DNA of 64,000 bases, taken from Echinarachnius parma. Its lineage: Eukaryota > Echinodermata > Echinoidea > Clypeasteroida > Echinarachniidae. Positions 23,470 through 35,128 of the stretch are shown in pieces; position 1 is the stretch's first letter, and each line of letters starts with the position of its first letter. The notes below the pieces were generated by a model that had not been told where the DNA came from, did no database searches, and was given only the letters and a program-made list of their open reading frames with translations. Made by a program: the position numbers and the translations under genes. The DNA is taken from assembly GCA_037951105.1 (NCBI GenBank), contig JBAMJV010010056.1, positions 36,597 through 100,596 on the forward strand, given 5' to 3'.

Positions 23470-25255
23470 AACATGACAAGGATGCTATATTCTACTACTA
23501 TACATGGAAGTCGTGTGCCTGTTTCAATAGAGGCAAGGGGGAGTTCAGAATTCGGAGTTTTAGGGGGTGTGAAATGCATTATATATACCAGTGTCATTCA
23601 GAATCACAATAAATTAAGAATCTCGAATAGCCTCTACTTGTATGACTGGATTAAAAAAAAGTAATATTATGTAACGATAAAACAAAAAGGTACATACAAA
23701 AATAGGGGGCAATCGTCCCTGCACCTTCTTGGATCTGACCCTGGTTATATCAACCATACGAAAACCTGGCATCCTACCAACACGACACGTAACAGACAAT
23801 CGAATGATATTTGTTAAGTTTGAAAGAACACATATACTGGGCATCGAACATGCTTTAAATGAAAGATCAGACAAGCATTGTTTGTTGTCAAGCGAAGGTT
23901 GTCTGTGGCAACGTCGAATGTAAAGGCTGCATAGAACAATAAGAATTATATTGTACAAAAAAGGCTAATACAAATATTCTCATTTACCTTCTTTCCTGAG
24001 TCTTTAAAGGAGAATTCCGGACGAGTTTAAACAAAATACAGTATATTGGAAATAAATCTAGGGATGTGCTTGAATATTTTCAGGATTTGACTCTCTTTGG
24101 TTGATTTCTAAGAGATTTTTCTAATGTCATTAACTCTGAGGAAATAATTAAATTTACTGCACACAATCATGAGACCCTTACGTAGCACCCTCACTTTGCT
24201 CAAATTCTTGAGTAGGCTTGAATCCGGTGCCACTGCATTGTGATCACTGCATGTGTCGTTCATAATAGCCGGTCATGCAGAGCCAGCAAATTCAATAACC
24301 ACGTTTACAGGACTTTGTGTCTATTCAAATTCCAATGAAAGCCAAACGTTTTACAATTTCGGGCAGGCAAGTATTTTCAAACGGTTCAACAATGTAGTAA
24401 TGCTCAAAGGCACGGTTGAGTGGCGCATCGTGGACTAAACTATTCATGATCGAGCATTGTATTGGTCCGATCAAAAGAACACATTCGCTGCAGTGTAAAA
24501 ACATAGATAGGCGCATAGTGAGGGTCGCACGTCACAAATTGGTGCATTGTGGGATAGAACAAGCTCGCTCGCGAATTTGTGTCATTATAATTTCAAAGCC
24601 AATTATAAGAACCCACAATCATACTTTTTTTCATACAAAATTGTGTTTATTGACCTAGAATATCTGCCTTTCAATCATTAGAAGCTTGAACTCGTGTGGA
24701 AGTCCACTTTAAACCAAACAAAAGGAACCCATGAACACTTAGATAACCCAGAAGGCGTAGGCCAGAAAACGTTTATCTGGCACACATGGGTGTGGGGGGG
24801 GGGGGGGGGGGGGGGACAAGAACCTTGAAAGTACATAAATGTAGGCCTACATTGAAAGCTACTTTAATTATATGTATTTTACATATCGTTAATTACAAAT
24901 TGTCCTGTCATGTTCTTTCCTTTGAGTTGATTCATTTGTTTAAATTTTGACTAACAACGGGGACAGAGGTTTTAAATGTACATAGGGGTGGGACCGCCTG
25001 TATATGTCCCATATCAAACACAGCTCCATACAAATAACAGCACAGTGGTTGTCTATTTTAGGCGGCGTTTTCACATGAATATTCATCACCATTGTATTTT
25101 TAGGTGACGATTCCATGAGATTCACCTCCATTATTATCCTCATGAATATTCCTCACCATTATTTGCATTCTTGATAAACGTTTCCCTTTTGGACAGAGAG
25201 CGGGTGCTCTTTAAAAGCAAGATGGCTCATCACCGTATCTTACCGTAGTTCAACA
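23470..25255 (-). repeat. Minus arm of the 18.7/23.5 kb inverted repeat
   Basis: Reverse-complement partner of 18700-20075, interrupted by the TTAA-flanked element at 24004-24712 and by a G22 homopolymer near 24794-24815. The two arms enclose about 3.4 kb that holds the LINE fragment, the 213 bp duplication, the hairpin minisatellite and a MITE. Confidence 0.85.
24004..24712. mobile_element. TTAA-flanked TIR element, about 700 bp, with visible empty site
   Basis: The ends are 'TTAAAGGAGAATTCCGGACG' and, reverse-complemented, 'TTAAAGTGGACTTCCACACG'. TTAA sits at both borders (24004-24007 and 24709-24712). The paralogous arm near 19490 has only 'GTTTAAAGACTCATG', so the insertion with TTAA duplication can be read directly. 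TTAA duplications with AGG/AGT termini fit Kolobok- or piggyBac-like elements; Kolobok is my preference. No transposase frame, so non-autonomous. Confidence 0.85.
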
Positions 25256-26105
25256 TAGTTTAACCTAGTTTAACGTACTTACACCACGTCTGACTCACGT
25301 TAAGTTACTACGCCCACTACGCCCACTACCGTAAATGTGACCGGCCCTTAAGTGTCGACATGGGCGTCAATCGTAAAATGGGACAGTGTAAAATGTAATA
25401 ACTTATTTCATGTAATATTGTATCCTTGCTATAACTGATTATACGGGAATTAATATAATTTCCATAGTCTGCGTTATATTTTCTTCATTAAACAAATGTG
25501 TACTCATGGTTAGGATAAAACTTTAAAAAAGGACAAAATGAGTGCACTTCTGTCATGTACATTTGCAATGAGACATTGTCTGCTAACACTCGTTCTGCCC
25601 ATCTTGTGACGTCACTAAAACAGAGCTGTATTATTATTTGTTTTAATCTGAAGAGCATTTAGTATCGGTCCTGAGATGAAATTTGCAAATGCCGGTTCAC
25701 TTGGATCTCTGATGCACATGGGACTTATAACTTAAATAATAATATAATGTAGAATTGCATTCTATCATCAATAATTCGAGATCTGCTAAAGCGAAATATG
25801 TCAACGCAGTGCAAAAAAGAGCTCGATCCGTCAGTTCGTCCCCTTTATTTCGACACCAAATAACCTTCAAAAAATAGTTTTAACATATTTTAACAACCTT
25901 TCTCTTGACACAACATTTTTTGGAAGAACACGAAATTATACATTGCTAACGCACAATACGACGGTCATGGTCTACTCTATTACCACTGAGCCTTTGGCAT
26001 GACAGATGTCACTCAATACCCAAAACTATAGCAAGGATACATAAAGCAGCTGACCGCAAGTATGTACGCAAATATATCATGTACAGTATATATATGTCAC
26101 TCCAG
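25256..26105. other. No supported gene
   Basis: Unique-looking AT-rich DNA. Short direct repeats 'CTACGCCCACTACGCCCACT' near 25308-25328 are the only visible structure. Confidence 0.4.
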
Positions 26106-26269
26106 GGCCCCGTTGCAGAAAGAGATACAATCGATTGTAAGTTGCAATTAATCGTAAGTCAGATCACGTGTTCTAGATGCGCAAATCTTATTGGTTGAAA
26201 CGCGTACATTTTCTGACTTACGATCAATCGTAACTTACAATCGATTGTATATCTTTCTGCAACGGGGCC
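26106..26269. mobile_element. 164 bp palindromic MITE, copy 1 (ends GGCCCCGTTGCAG)
   Basis: The ends read 'GGCCCCGTTGCAGAAAGAGA' and its inverted copy, continuing through 'ATACAATCGATTGTAAGTT' to give arms of about 60 bp around a short centre. A second copy lies at 58318-58483. Too short to code. Confidence 0.9.
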
Positions 26270-26339
26270 AAGGTGTGCTAATTTTATGCTAGAGAGTAGA
26301 GGTCACAAATGTACCGGGTGCCTCATGATCTGTTTACCT

Positions 26340-27384
26340 AATGCCTAGGTCACAAATGCCCCGGGCGCCGCATGATCTTTTCACCTACGGCGGATTTCCT
26401 ACGATTTCGGAGAGTTGCGATATCGTACGATGTATGCGGTATCTTTGCGTAGCGGTCACATATTCGCCGGGACAAGTACGATAACTTTGGAAGTTAAGGC
26501 AAAAGTAAATCGCACGGCTTCCGTACCTACAATCTGAGCGCTCATACGGACGGTATATTGGACTCGTACGGACATCGCACGATATTCTTACTCTTACGAT
26601 ATCTTTGACATCTTACATCTATTGTACGATTTTATTGGCCTTAAATTCAGTCGCAAAATCGTACTTAGTCTCAAATTTAACTCCGCGTTAAAATGTTTGT
26701 TGACGTTGTACGGCGAGGAAAATTGGAACGGCGACCGTACGATAGCCACGGCACCCTTGCAGTCGCCCCAAGATTCCCGCAAGATTTCCCCTAAATCATC
26801 GTACGGGCGCCTTATCCCAAATCGGAGCATTTGTGACCTTGGCATAAGGTGGATTTTCTACGAATTCGGGGAGTTGGGATATCGTATGATGTTTGCGGTA
26901 TATTTTTGTAGCTGTCACATATTCGCCGTGGCACAAATCAAAAGTATATTGCATGGTTCCTGTGCTTACTCTGAGCGTTCATACGGACGCCTAACGGGAC
27001 TCGTACGGACATCGCAATGTACTCTTACGATATATTTGACATCTGACGACTACCGTACGATTTAAGTGGCTACAAATTCAGTCTCAAAATAGAACTATAT
27101 TCGGAAAAATGCTATGGTGTCCGTGCTGAGCCCATGCAGTGCCCTTGCGGTGCCCGTGTGATGCTCTGATCTCTAAGACGTGTCTGCGTGCTTACGGCAA
27201 GTAAAAATCGTACTATGCATTATTTTTGTTTAACTCCGCGTTATAACCTCCCACGACGTCGAACGGCGAGAAAAATGCAACGGCGACCGCAGGATAGCCA
27301 CGGCACCCGTGCGGCCGCATTCAGATTCCCGCAAGATTTCCCCTTAAAGTGGCATCGTACGGGAGCATTTGTGACCTAGGCATA
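26340..27384. mobile_element. Non-autonomous TIR element, about 1 kb, two internal CGTACG-rich units
   Basis: The outer ends 'ATGCCTAGGTCACAAATGC' and 'GCATTTGTGACCTAGGCAT' are exact inverted copies of 18-19 bases. Inside are two diverged tandem units (about 26348-26845 and 26846-27375), each with the order 'GGATTT...ACGA.TTCGG', 'GAGCG.TCATACGGACG', 'GACTCGTACGGACATCGCA', 'CCACGGCACCC' and 'GATTCCCGCAAGATTTCCCC'. A solo end lies just upstream at 26291-26340. CpG-containing CGTACG words are strikingly frequent. The frames at 26594-27379 are artefacts of this composition. Confidence 0.7.
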
Positions 27385-28180
27385 ACTGTTTTCACCCAAA
27401 AGCCCGTGTTTTTTTTATCGATTATTATTGTGTTGTCCCAATCGTATAGTTTGGAAGAGAACTTTGGCCGCCCCACTTTTCATTCGATTTATTATCATGT
27501 ATCGTATAATTTTGAATAAAGATACATGATATATACAAAAATATTACTGTGGAGGGAATGACAGAAGACACTTTATATTTTCATACATTAAAACCCCTTT
27601 CCTTGCGTGTAAGGGCGTGTTAATTTGTCCCCTCCAAACCCGAAAGGTTTCTAGTAAATATTCTTCTCCTACGTTGCCGCACTGATGATTTAATTAAAGG
27701 GTACCACCACCCACAAATTATATTCTTATTAATCAAAGATACCATCTTTAGTAGTTTATTCCATCAACAAGTTCAGATAAATATATTTCCAGAAAAAATA
27801 TATAATTGGAAAACGCATCACCATACTACAACATAATCGTATGGGTTCCCTTGAACGAAGACTACTTTTGTGCAGAGCGAACGTGCAGAGCGCATCGTGG
27901 ATATACGAATCGTCCGGGATTCATTGTCTCCCAACGTACGCGTGAATAGGATTGGCGCACTCGCAAATATTTGGCGAGTATGGAACCAGAAAATAGCAGT
28001 GGTTCCGTAAGTGGTGGTAATAAATCGCATTGTTCATGAATTCTACCACCCTTTGCAAAATGCTGGGTATATATTTGTTATCACAAAAGGGTACCAAAAC
28101 GTATAATTATGACTTGTTCTTTGCCTGGTGGTCCCCTTTAACTTTCAATTGCGATCATGCAAATCATGTTTAAATTACAC
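27385..28180. other. No supported gene
   Basis: AT-rich. 27900-28035 is a dispersed repeat related to 18590-18690. A 'GGGTACCACCA' word near 27700 also occurs at 11390. Confidence 0.35.
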
Positions 28181-28327
28181 AGATAATACACGTTCGAGAG
28201 TGCGTTGTGTAAATGCAACGCACTCGAGGTTTTGTCAGATATGCACGTAACGCACGAGGCGTAAGCCGAGTGCGTTGCGTACATCTGACAAAACACTGAC
28301 GCACGAAATTAAGAACGTGTATTATCC
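28181..28327. mobile_element. Small nested-palindrome element
   Basis: The outer arms 'GATAATACACGTT' and 'AACGTGTATTATC' enclose a second pair 'GTTTTGTCAGAT' / 'ATCTGACAAAAC' and local hairpins with 'GAGTGCGTTG' / 'CAACGCACTC'. Folded, it would form a multi-stem structure of about 145 bases. No coding potential. Confidence 0.7.
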
Positions 28328-28712
28328 GTTTTAAAACGAGTTTAACCACGGACTTGTTTATGATTGCTGGAATATTTGAAACAGACTTGCCACAATGATT
28401 TGAGTAACCCAGTCTATCTGCTCTAGAGTAGAGATTTATTAGGAATGTACACTACTGCAACTTTCACTGACTAATTTGACTCTGCAGCAGATGCTGAGCT
28501 GCAGAGCAAAATTCAGTCCGATGCGAAATCGCCGAAAAAATGTCCGTGAATGTGAAATTATCAAAGGGATGTATGCATTTCCATTTCCAAACTTAACACT
28601 ATCAAACAACATAAACTGCCAACATTGATTTACTACGGACCATATAATGTACAAAACGAGGCATTTCCCATCTTTTTCACAATCACTTTTCGCGAGTTTT
28701 TTCTTCGGTAGA

Positions 28713-28784
28713 AACTAACGAATGGGCTTATTGTGATAGTCAAGGTAATAGATTGCCTATCACAAACAAGCACATTAGTTAGTT
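28713..28784. repeat. Palindrome family 'ACTAACGAATG', centre-deleted copy
   Basis: Contains 'AACTAACGAATGGGCTT' and its inverted partner 'CACATTAGTTAGTTG' around 'GGTAATAGATTGCC', but lacks the long central stem of the copies at 35738-35888 and 56781-56931. Confidence 0.8.
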
Positions 28785-28917
28785 GTTTTATATCACTCAT
28801 CAATATCACGGATTGTGATCATCTTATAGCAAAATAAGTGAAAATCTCTTTAATATTTCATAAAATCGCTTGTAAATTTTGATATAAAAATCAATCGACA
28901 TTGATGAGGCCAGTATG

Positions 28918-29290
28918 AGCAAAGACGCTTAATGGAAAGACCGACCACTGTACAATTATCCTGTACAAAGTGAATGGGCAGAGCGCGATGTACAAAATTA
29001 ACACGCACTTTGATACGCAGGCTTTTCATTATGACGTCACAATAACAATGTTTACTTCGCCTGACTAAAAATAACTTCAAGATGACGTGATAAAGTTTGA
29101 CGACCCCAAATTTGCATATCGCGCGTGAAATTTGTTTTGCGCACTTGGGTACGCGTACAATTATAAAGAATTAAATAAAGACAGTGCGCGGACTGAGCGC
29201 ACATTAATATTATAATACGCGAGTGGCCATTGCCATTTTTCTCTACACGGTAAAAATCTTTAAATTTATAAAATATGTTTCTCACAGCTT
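28918..29290 (+). repeat. Left terminal inverted repeat of the 28.9-35.5 kb element
   Basis: Pairs with 35129-35499 from 'AGCAAAGACGCTTAATGG' to 'CTCACAGC' with only scattered differences, mostly single substitutions and short indels. Confidence 0.92.
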
Positions 29291-29439
29291 TTAGTCGGGT
29301 TCCTTATGTAATTTCGTTCCAAATTTGTGGAGATTTTCTATATTCAACATTTTTGAAAGTACGCCAAATCTAAAAATCCATGTTGCCATTTTTTTCCGAA
29401 CCCATTATGGCGGCCATCTTGGATTTTCAAAATGGCTGC

Positions 29440-30083
29440 CATTTTCAACTTGTTTTTGTATATAACTCCGCCTTAAATTCTTCTATAACACTCAAAATGG
29501 ATGGTAAACCTAATTTTAAGGAGCTAGGTTGTCATAAAGACCCCATTCAACAATTTGGAGCGGTGGCATAGCGAGGGAGAAGGGGGTTGGCTAGGAAAGG
29601 GGGGGGGGGGGTAAGGGGGTACTTTGAATTTTCCTATAAGAGCATAACAAATAAACATGCATACGAATAACAATTGCACCATTTAAGAGAACATTGACTG
29701 TAGACTTCAATATTTCCCCTCAGCCCCAGAACAGTGGCATACCAAGGGGGCTGGGGGGTTGGGGGTCAATAATTCGAATAGCCTGAACAAAAACAAATGT
29801 ATTTTGGCACAGCTTGGGCCTTTTTGGAAAACATGTAGACTTCTGTACTAGTTGTCCCCTCACCCCAGAACAGTGGCATACCAAGAAGGTGGGGAAGGGA
29901 GTGGCTTAGGGGGGGGGGGGGGGGGGGGGGCTTACTTCCTACAGGAACATCCATTAATTACATACATCTAAACAAGTCTAAAGTGGCACAGCTTGCGCCC
30001 TTCTGTGGTCTTTGGCCTTCCAAAAACATACAAACATGTCATTTCCGAAGAAAAAAGTTGTCAATTCAATAATGCGCTAGTGT
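29440..30083. other. Spacer with three 'GTGGCAT' + poly-G units
   Basis: Three partial copies of a unit starting '(CA)GTGGCATA(C/G)C(A/G)A' and running into G-runs lie at about 29560-29612, 29732-29770 and 29872-29930. The last run is nearly continuous G over 20 bases. This resembles termini such as 'CAGTGGCGTAGCCAGG' of hAT-type elements, here reiterated. Confidence 0.5.
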
Positions 30084-32499
30084 TTTACTGTTCAAAGTTC
30101 ACTAGATATTGTAATAGCTCTGTGTCTGCTCCTCAGTCTGCTCCTGAGAAAGCATGGACTGCTCCCAAGGATCTCCACAGAGTTTCGATTTGGAGTTCTG
30201 TGGTAGAGCGTCATAATTGGCTATTGCCAGTACGAGAACGTCAGTGTCAGGAGAGAAGAACGTTAGATGTGCATCTTTTTCATTTCTCTGAGTAGCAGCT
30301 ACGGTATGCCAGATCAACAACGTGTCTGCCTCCTCGTGGTTGTTCTTGTCAAACCGCATGTCCATATTGGATCTAGTGTGTCCTGACGCGGAAATGACAA
30401 TGACCTTTGGAGAATCCTGGTTGTACTTAAGAATCTTGGTGGCTAAGTAGCCCCTAAGTAGTCTGTAAGGTCAGCTTTAGTCTGGTCATGGGATAGGTAA
30501 CGACTCGTGGTGAGGTGTTTGATGCAAGTCTCATCTTTCACTTGGTACTGGATTGGATCTTTCCCATGCCGTTTTTTTTCTCTGGTGTTGGACTTCAGCG
30601 AATCTTCCATGTAGGTGTCACAAACAAGAACTATTTCATCATGGTTTCTTGTGAGGTCCTGAAGTCGGTCATTGAAGCATTTGCTAAGATCATTTACTGT
30701 TATCATCGTTGCTGGCTTCTTGGCCAATTGTTGGACTAGCACCATCGCGTCTACCACTGCGATGTTACGTTTGCGGTTGGGAGTGTCGTCTTCATCAGCT
30801 GTGATGTCCATTTCTTCCTCCCGAGTATTAGACATCTCGCTTTCCAAGTATTGTGGATCATTGCATTGTGTTTCTGTTGCTGCTAACTTTACAAGGGCGT
30901 GTATCAGCTTTGATTTGTCGCTGCATGGCAGGAGAGAACCACTCGGCGAAAACAGAGCCCTTGGTGTCAGGGTGAACTCGTAGTTTCCAACTGCATGTTT
31001 TTGATCGACTTCTCTACTATACCGTGCAAGGGCCATAAGTCTCCCATACAGATCCTTTGTTTCATTCATGTCTACTGTTTTGTCTCGGATCTAAACAGTG
31101 TGCTTCTTGCTTCCAGACATATACATCTTGTTCTTTTCTTTCTTTACGGGTGTCCAGATGCTGACATTGCCGTTCAATCGGTCTGCTACATAGTCTTCAT
31201 ATAGTTTCTGTCCAATGGCATCTATGTTCAGGATCTGATTAACGTACTCTTGTGGAACGTAAGCATGGGTTACCAAGTTGTAGAGTCTTTCACCTTCAAC
31301 GGCAAAAGGATTGCCGTGACTGAGAATGACAGCCTTGATCTTGCAGACAGTATCATGTTCCCTCCTAACCACACTGGGAGAAAGATCATGATGATATGTA
31401 CGCTTCTTTGCTTCTATACTGAATTGACCCTTGACCAAGCATGATAGTTCAGGAGCCGCCATGAAGAAGCATTGTCTTGCATTTGCGTTGTTGGAAATAC
31501 CTATGAGACCAGCATGGACTTTCATGAGCTTGTTCAAATGCTCACAAGCATGATCTGCATCAACGGAAGTGAACGGGGTAGCATTCTTTGACACTGAGAT
31601 GTTGCCATCTTCCAGTTCTCTCCATGTCTGAGGGTTGTTATTATTGAGTGCATGCATGTCTGATACGTAACGTGGCCAGAGTTGCTTGTACTTGATGCAT
31701 TGCGAAGAACAGCTTACTGAGAGCCTCTCCAGCTTGAAGGTGAAGGGACAGGTCTGCATTTCGGGATGCTGCTATGAAGAAGAGGTTAGTTTCCACCCGG
31801 TGCAATTAGTTCATCATGGATCTGAACATGGCATTCTTTGATTTGTCAACCTCCCACTCCCGGAGCCTTGTCGCCACATCTGCACTTTCAAGTACTTGAT
31901 TCAAGTGGGTGTTTGCAAGTTTGAAAGAATCGGCGTTTGATCCTAGGTCAACACAGGCGTCTTCTACTTCTACTTCTCTTTACAAGAGGCATCTTTCAGA
32001 TCTGGGTTGTCATGAAACAAATGTTGAAGTGCTATCTCATATAGCGCCATGTATGAATAGATGTGGGCATGTAAGGAACGCTTGTAGTGGGTGCACTTCA
32101 GAATATGTCTGGTTGTAGCTGGTCCATATACATCTGCCTCTGCCATGTCTTCCCAAGCATCATGTATACCAGAGTTTTCAATCGACGAACCAAGAGCTCT
32201 CAAGGCAGCCATGACGACATGTAGCTCTCCTAGCCTAGGCAATACTTTGCCTTTAAGCTCTGGTCTTGCATCAACAAGCTGAATCGCCTTCTCATACAGT
32301 GCCATGTCAAATGACATTACAGTGAGGTGATTATTCCCACCTGCCAGCTCTTTCAGCCTTTTTGCTTGCATCATAATTGTGAGAAGAGCTGACTATTCAT
32401 GTGCTACTTCTGGGAGTAGAGGCAAAGCACCAACATCAGTCACTGTCTTGCTAGTTGCATCAAAGAGGTGTAACCTGCACAGCCTAGTATACGGCTTGG
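30084..32499 (-). pseudogene. Decayed gene of a multi-copy marine-invertebrate family with FEN1/PIN-like nuclease motifs
   Basis: Reading minus from 32499, one collinear protein of roughly 800 residues is recoverable. It begins 'RLCRLHLFDATSKTV', then a block with 'RLGELHVVMAALRALG' and 'EADVYGPATTRHIL', then 'QLWPRYVSDMHAL', 'AHAGLIGIS'-like and 'VSIWTPVKKEKNKMY' segments. The last third has four acidic stations in FEN1/XPG order: 'VVDAMVLVQQL', 'IVLVCDTYMEDSLKSNTREK', 'HEEADTLLI', 'FSPDTDVLVL', followed by 'VHAFSGAD'. I recall similar uncharacterised proteins as abundant in coral, echinoderm and hemichordate genomes. The copy is dead: stops near 32394, 31807 and 31092, one near 30135, and frameshifts near 31975, 31700, 30455 and 30190. 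The 5' end stops at a G-tract (32500-32516). It sits inside long inverted repeats, which suggests carriage by a transposon. The nuclease role is inference; membership of the family is fairly sure. Confidence 0.8.
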
Positions 32500-32660
32500 G
32501 GGGGGGGGGGGGGGGTGGGGGGTGAGGGGCCATTCTTGGGGCCATTTTTTAAACAATCATTGCTGTCATTTAATGAATCATGACTCATATCATGCACATG
32601 TGTTGCCCTGGAAATGTGTATTTAGATACAAATCTGATATTTTAAGCCATATTCAATGAT
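32500..32660. other. G-tract and spacer between the relic and the inner inverted block
   Basis: A G17 run at about 32499-32516 with trailing GTGGGG words lies directly at the 5' limit of the pseudogene, followed by AT-rich DNA without features. Confidence 0.6.
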
Positions 32661-33536
32661 ATTTATGGCGGCCATTTTGAAAATCCAATAGTGACGTCAT
32701 TTTCATGTCTTCTAATTATTGCCATTCAATGTCTTGGTCCTGAATATATGGGTTTAGACACCAAAAATTATCAACTAGGTGGCTTAGATATAGAGATATA
32801 GGCCAAAACGGGTTGATTAAGGCGGCCATTTTGAAACGCCAATATGGCACCCATGGCGGCTTCCAAAAAAATGGCAACATGGCTTTTTAGATTTAGTATA
32901 CTTCCACGTTTCCAAAAATGCAAAGATCAGAAAATCTCCACAAAATTTGAACGAAACAATTGATTTAGACATAGTGAACTTGACTATTTGATTTCAATTG
33001 TAAAATCGCTATCGACTATAATTTTTAAATATTTTTCTTATCATGAGGATAATATTATTTCCACATAAAGACATATCCCTAAAGGTTACTAAGGTCGCCA
33101 CTAAGCTCTGGGTCAATCTTCATACTAGCCTAATTTGCCGAGTTTTAGAAAGATCGGTCTAATCTTTATTTTCTTAAAAAATCATACTAAAGAAGGGAAC
33201 TGAATTTCCAAAAAAGCTATCGACTATAATTTTAAAATGTTTTTTTATTAATAAAAATTACACAAATACAGTGATATAATACATTCCCTATGGTTACTAA
33301 GGTCTGGCTTAAGCTCGATTTGAATCTTCATTTTGTTTGAAGGGACATCGCTGCGCGACCGCCAGTGAGCTGTCTTGTAATTATACAGTCTTTGGTATGA
33401 GCCTCCAGAACCATGGCGCATGTTATACGCTTAAAGTCATTGTTTATTTTGCGCATACAATCACAAAGACGCAAAACTGAGTGCGCACCAACGCGCTGGC
33501 AGTTGCGCACATACCATAGAAGTAGTATATAAATCA

Positions 33537-33875
33537 GGGGGGTGTCACTGCTGCCAGAGTGCAGCGATTTTTGCTCACCGGAAGAGCCCACAACTGGTTG
33601 CATTATGGGCTACTTGGGAACTACAGTTAACCAATCACAGAGTAGTTCAAACGCGTCGTCACGGGATCGAGGTCAATAAAACAAGTTCATATGCATACGT
33701 CACAATGGCTCCCATTGTTCTCATAAGGTGATGAAATCTAGGACAGTGCGCAGGAAAATAGGCGCGATAGTCTACGCATGATGATTGGTCCAGTATTTCT
33801 AGGTCACTACGCGATGACGTAGAGAAGTGGGCTACGGGAGCTTCAAAAATCGGTTCACTCCGCCATGTTGCCCAT
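33537..33875 (+). mobile_element. 'GTGTCACT' TIR element, copy 1
   Basis: Starts 'GGGGGGTGTCACTGCTGCCA' and ends with 'CAAAAATCGGTTCACTCCGC', imperfect inverted ends around 'GGCTACTTGGGAACTAC', 'CAATAAAACAAGTTCATATG' and 'ACAGTGCGCAGGAAAATAGG' landmarks. About 340 bp, non-coding. Confidence 0.75.
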
Positions 33876-34347
33876 GTACAAAGTCTATGGGACACGTGAC
33901 TTGCGCGCGTTAAGTGAGCCTTCTAATTATAAACGGGTTGGTTTGTTTATTCATACTTCTATGATATAAATAACTAGAAGAGAATCTACGCACTGCGCGC
34001 TAATTTTCCAATAGCCTTTACACGCAGCAAACATGGCCGGTTAAGGAAACTTCATGGACTGGCTAACATGGAATGATGGGTATTTCGTAGTCTATGATCT
34101 AAGACCCTCGATCGCATGCTAAAAATAATCCCACCACCTATAATAGATATGCACAACAGCAGTGATGGCTGCCAGCCGAGGCCTCGTGAGCAGCGATCAC
34201 TGATGTTACGCAGACCTCTCTCGTTGGGTGGTAGGAGCTACTTCAGCATGCGATCGAGGGTCTTGATCCTATACTAAACGTATTCCAGAATTCCATGTTA
34301 GCCAGTCCATAAAGTTTCCCAAGATTATGACCCCCCTGGCACATACC

Positions 34348-34695
34348 AGGGGGTGTCACTCTGCCAGAGTGACCGCGATTTTTGGTCACCGGAACCACTA
34401 CTCTACGTTGCATTGTGGGCTACTTGGGAACTACATAAACCAATCACAGAGCAGTTCATACGCGTCGTCACCGGATCGAGGTCAATAAAACAAGTTCATA
34501 TGCGTACGTCACCATGATCCCATTGTTCTCATAAGCGTGATAAAATCTAGGACAGTGCGCAGGAAAATAGGCGCGATAGTCTACGCACTTCATAGCATGA
34601 TGATTGGTCAAGTCTTTCTAGGTCACTACGCGATGACGTAGAGCAGTAGTGTTCGGAAGCTTCAAAAATCGCGTCACTCCGCCATCTTGCCCATG
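34348..34695 (+). mobile_element. 'GTGTCACT' TIR element, copy 2
   Basis: Same landmarks as 33537-33875 in the same order and orientation. Its ends are better matched ('GGTGTCACTCTGCCAGAGTG' and 'CAAAAATCGCGTCACTCCGC'). Confidence 0.75.
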
Positions 34696-35128
34696 TAGAA
34701 AGATAAGTTGGCCTTCTAGCAAAGACTGTAGAATTACAAGACAGATCACTAGCGGTCGCGCAGCGATGTTCCTTCAAACAGAATGAAGATTCAAATCGAG
34801 CTTAAGAGAAAATGGGGTACACCCAGAGGTTTGGGTACAGTACTGAATTTTGTTCATTTAAATTAATGAAAAAACATTTAAAAATTATAGTCGATAGCTT
34901 TTTTGGAACAAATGTTCCCTTTGTTAGTATTAATTTAAACAAAAGTAAGGATCAGAACGTACTTACTTAAACTCGGCAAATTCAGGCTAGCATGACGATT
35001 GAACATCAGCTTATCTCCAAGTTGGGTACACCTGGGGGACACATTGCTTTTCTAATTCAATATTGTCTTTGTATTGGTAAAAATATTTAAAAATTATAGT
35101 CGATAGCGTTTTTACGTTTAGAATTGTA

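Larger units (their letters stand above)
33000..35110. mobile_element. Palindromic insertion inside the right TIR
   Basis: The arms 33000-33360 and (inverted) 34750-35110 share 'CGCTATCGACTATAATTTTT' twice each, and 'TTAAGCTCGATTTGAATCTT' plus 'CATCGCTGCGCGACCGC' nearest the centre. The 1.4 kb between them holds two further 'GTGTCACT' elements (33537-33875, 34348-34695) and pieces of the 56.8-57.9 kb repeat family. The left TIR at 29290-29310 lacks the whole block, which shows it is an insertion or later expansion. Confidence 0.7.

Noticed and set aside
30515..30983. Plus-strand frames opposite the nuclease relic
   Set aside because: Antisense shadows of the minus-strand coding relic.
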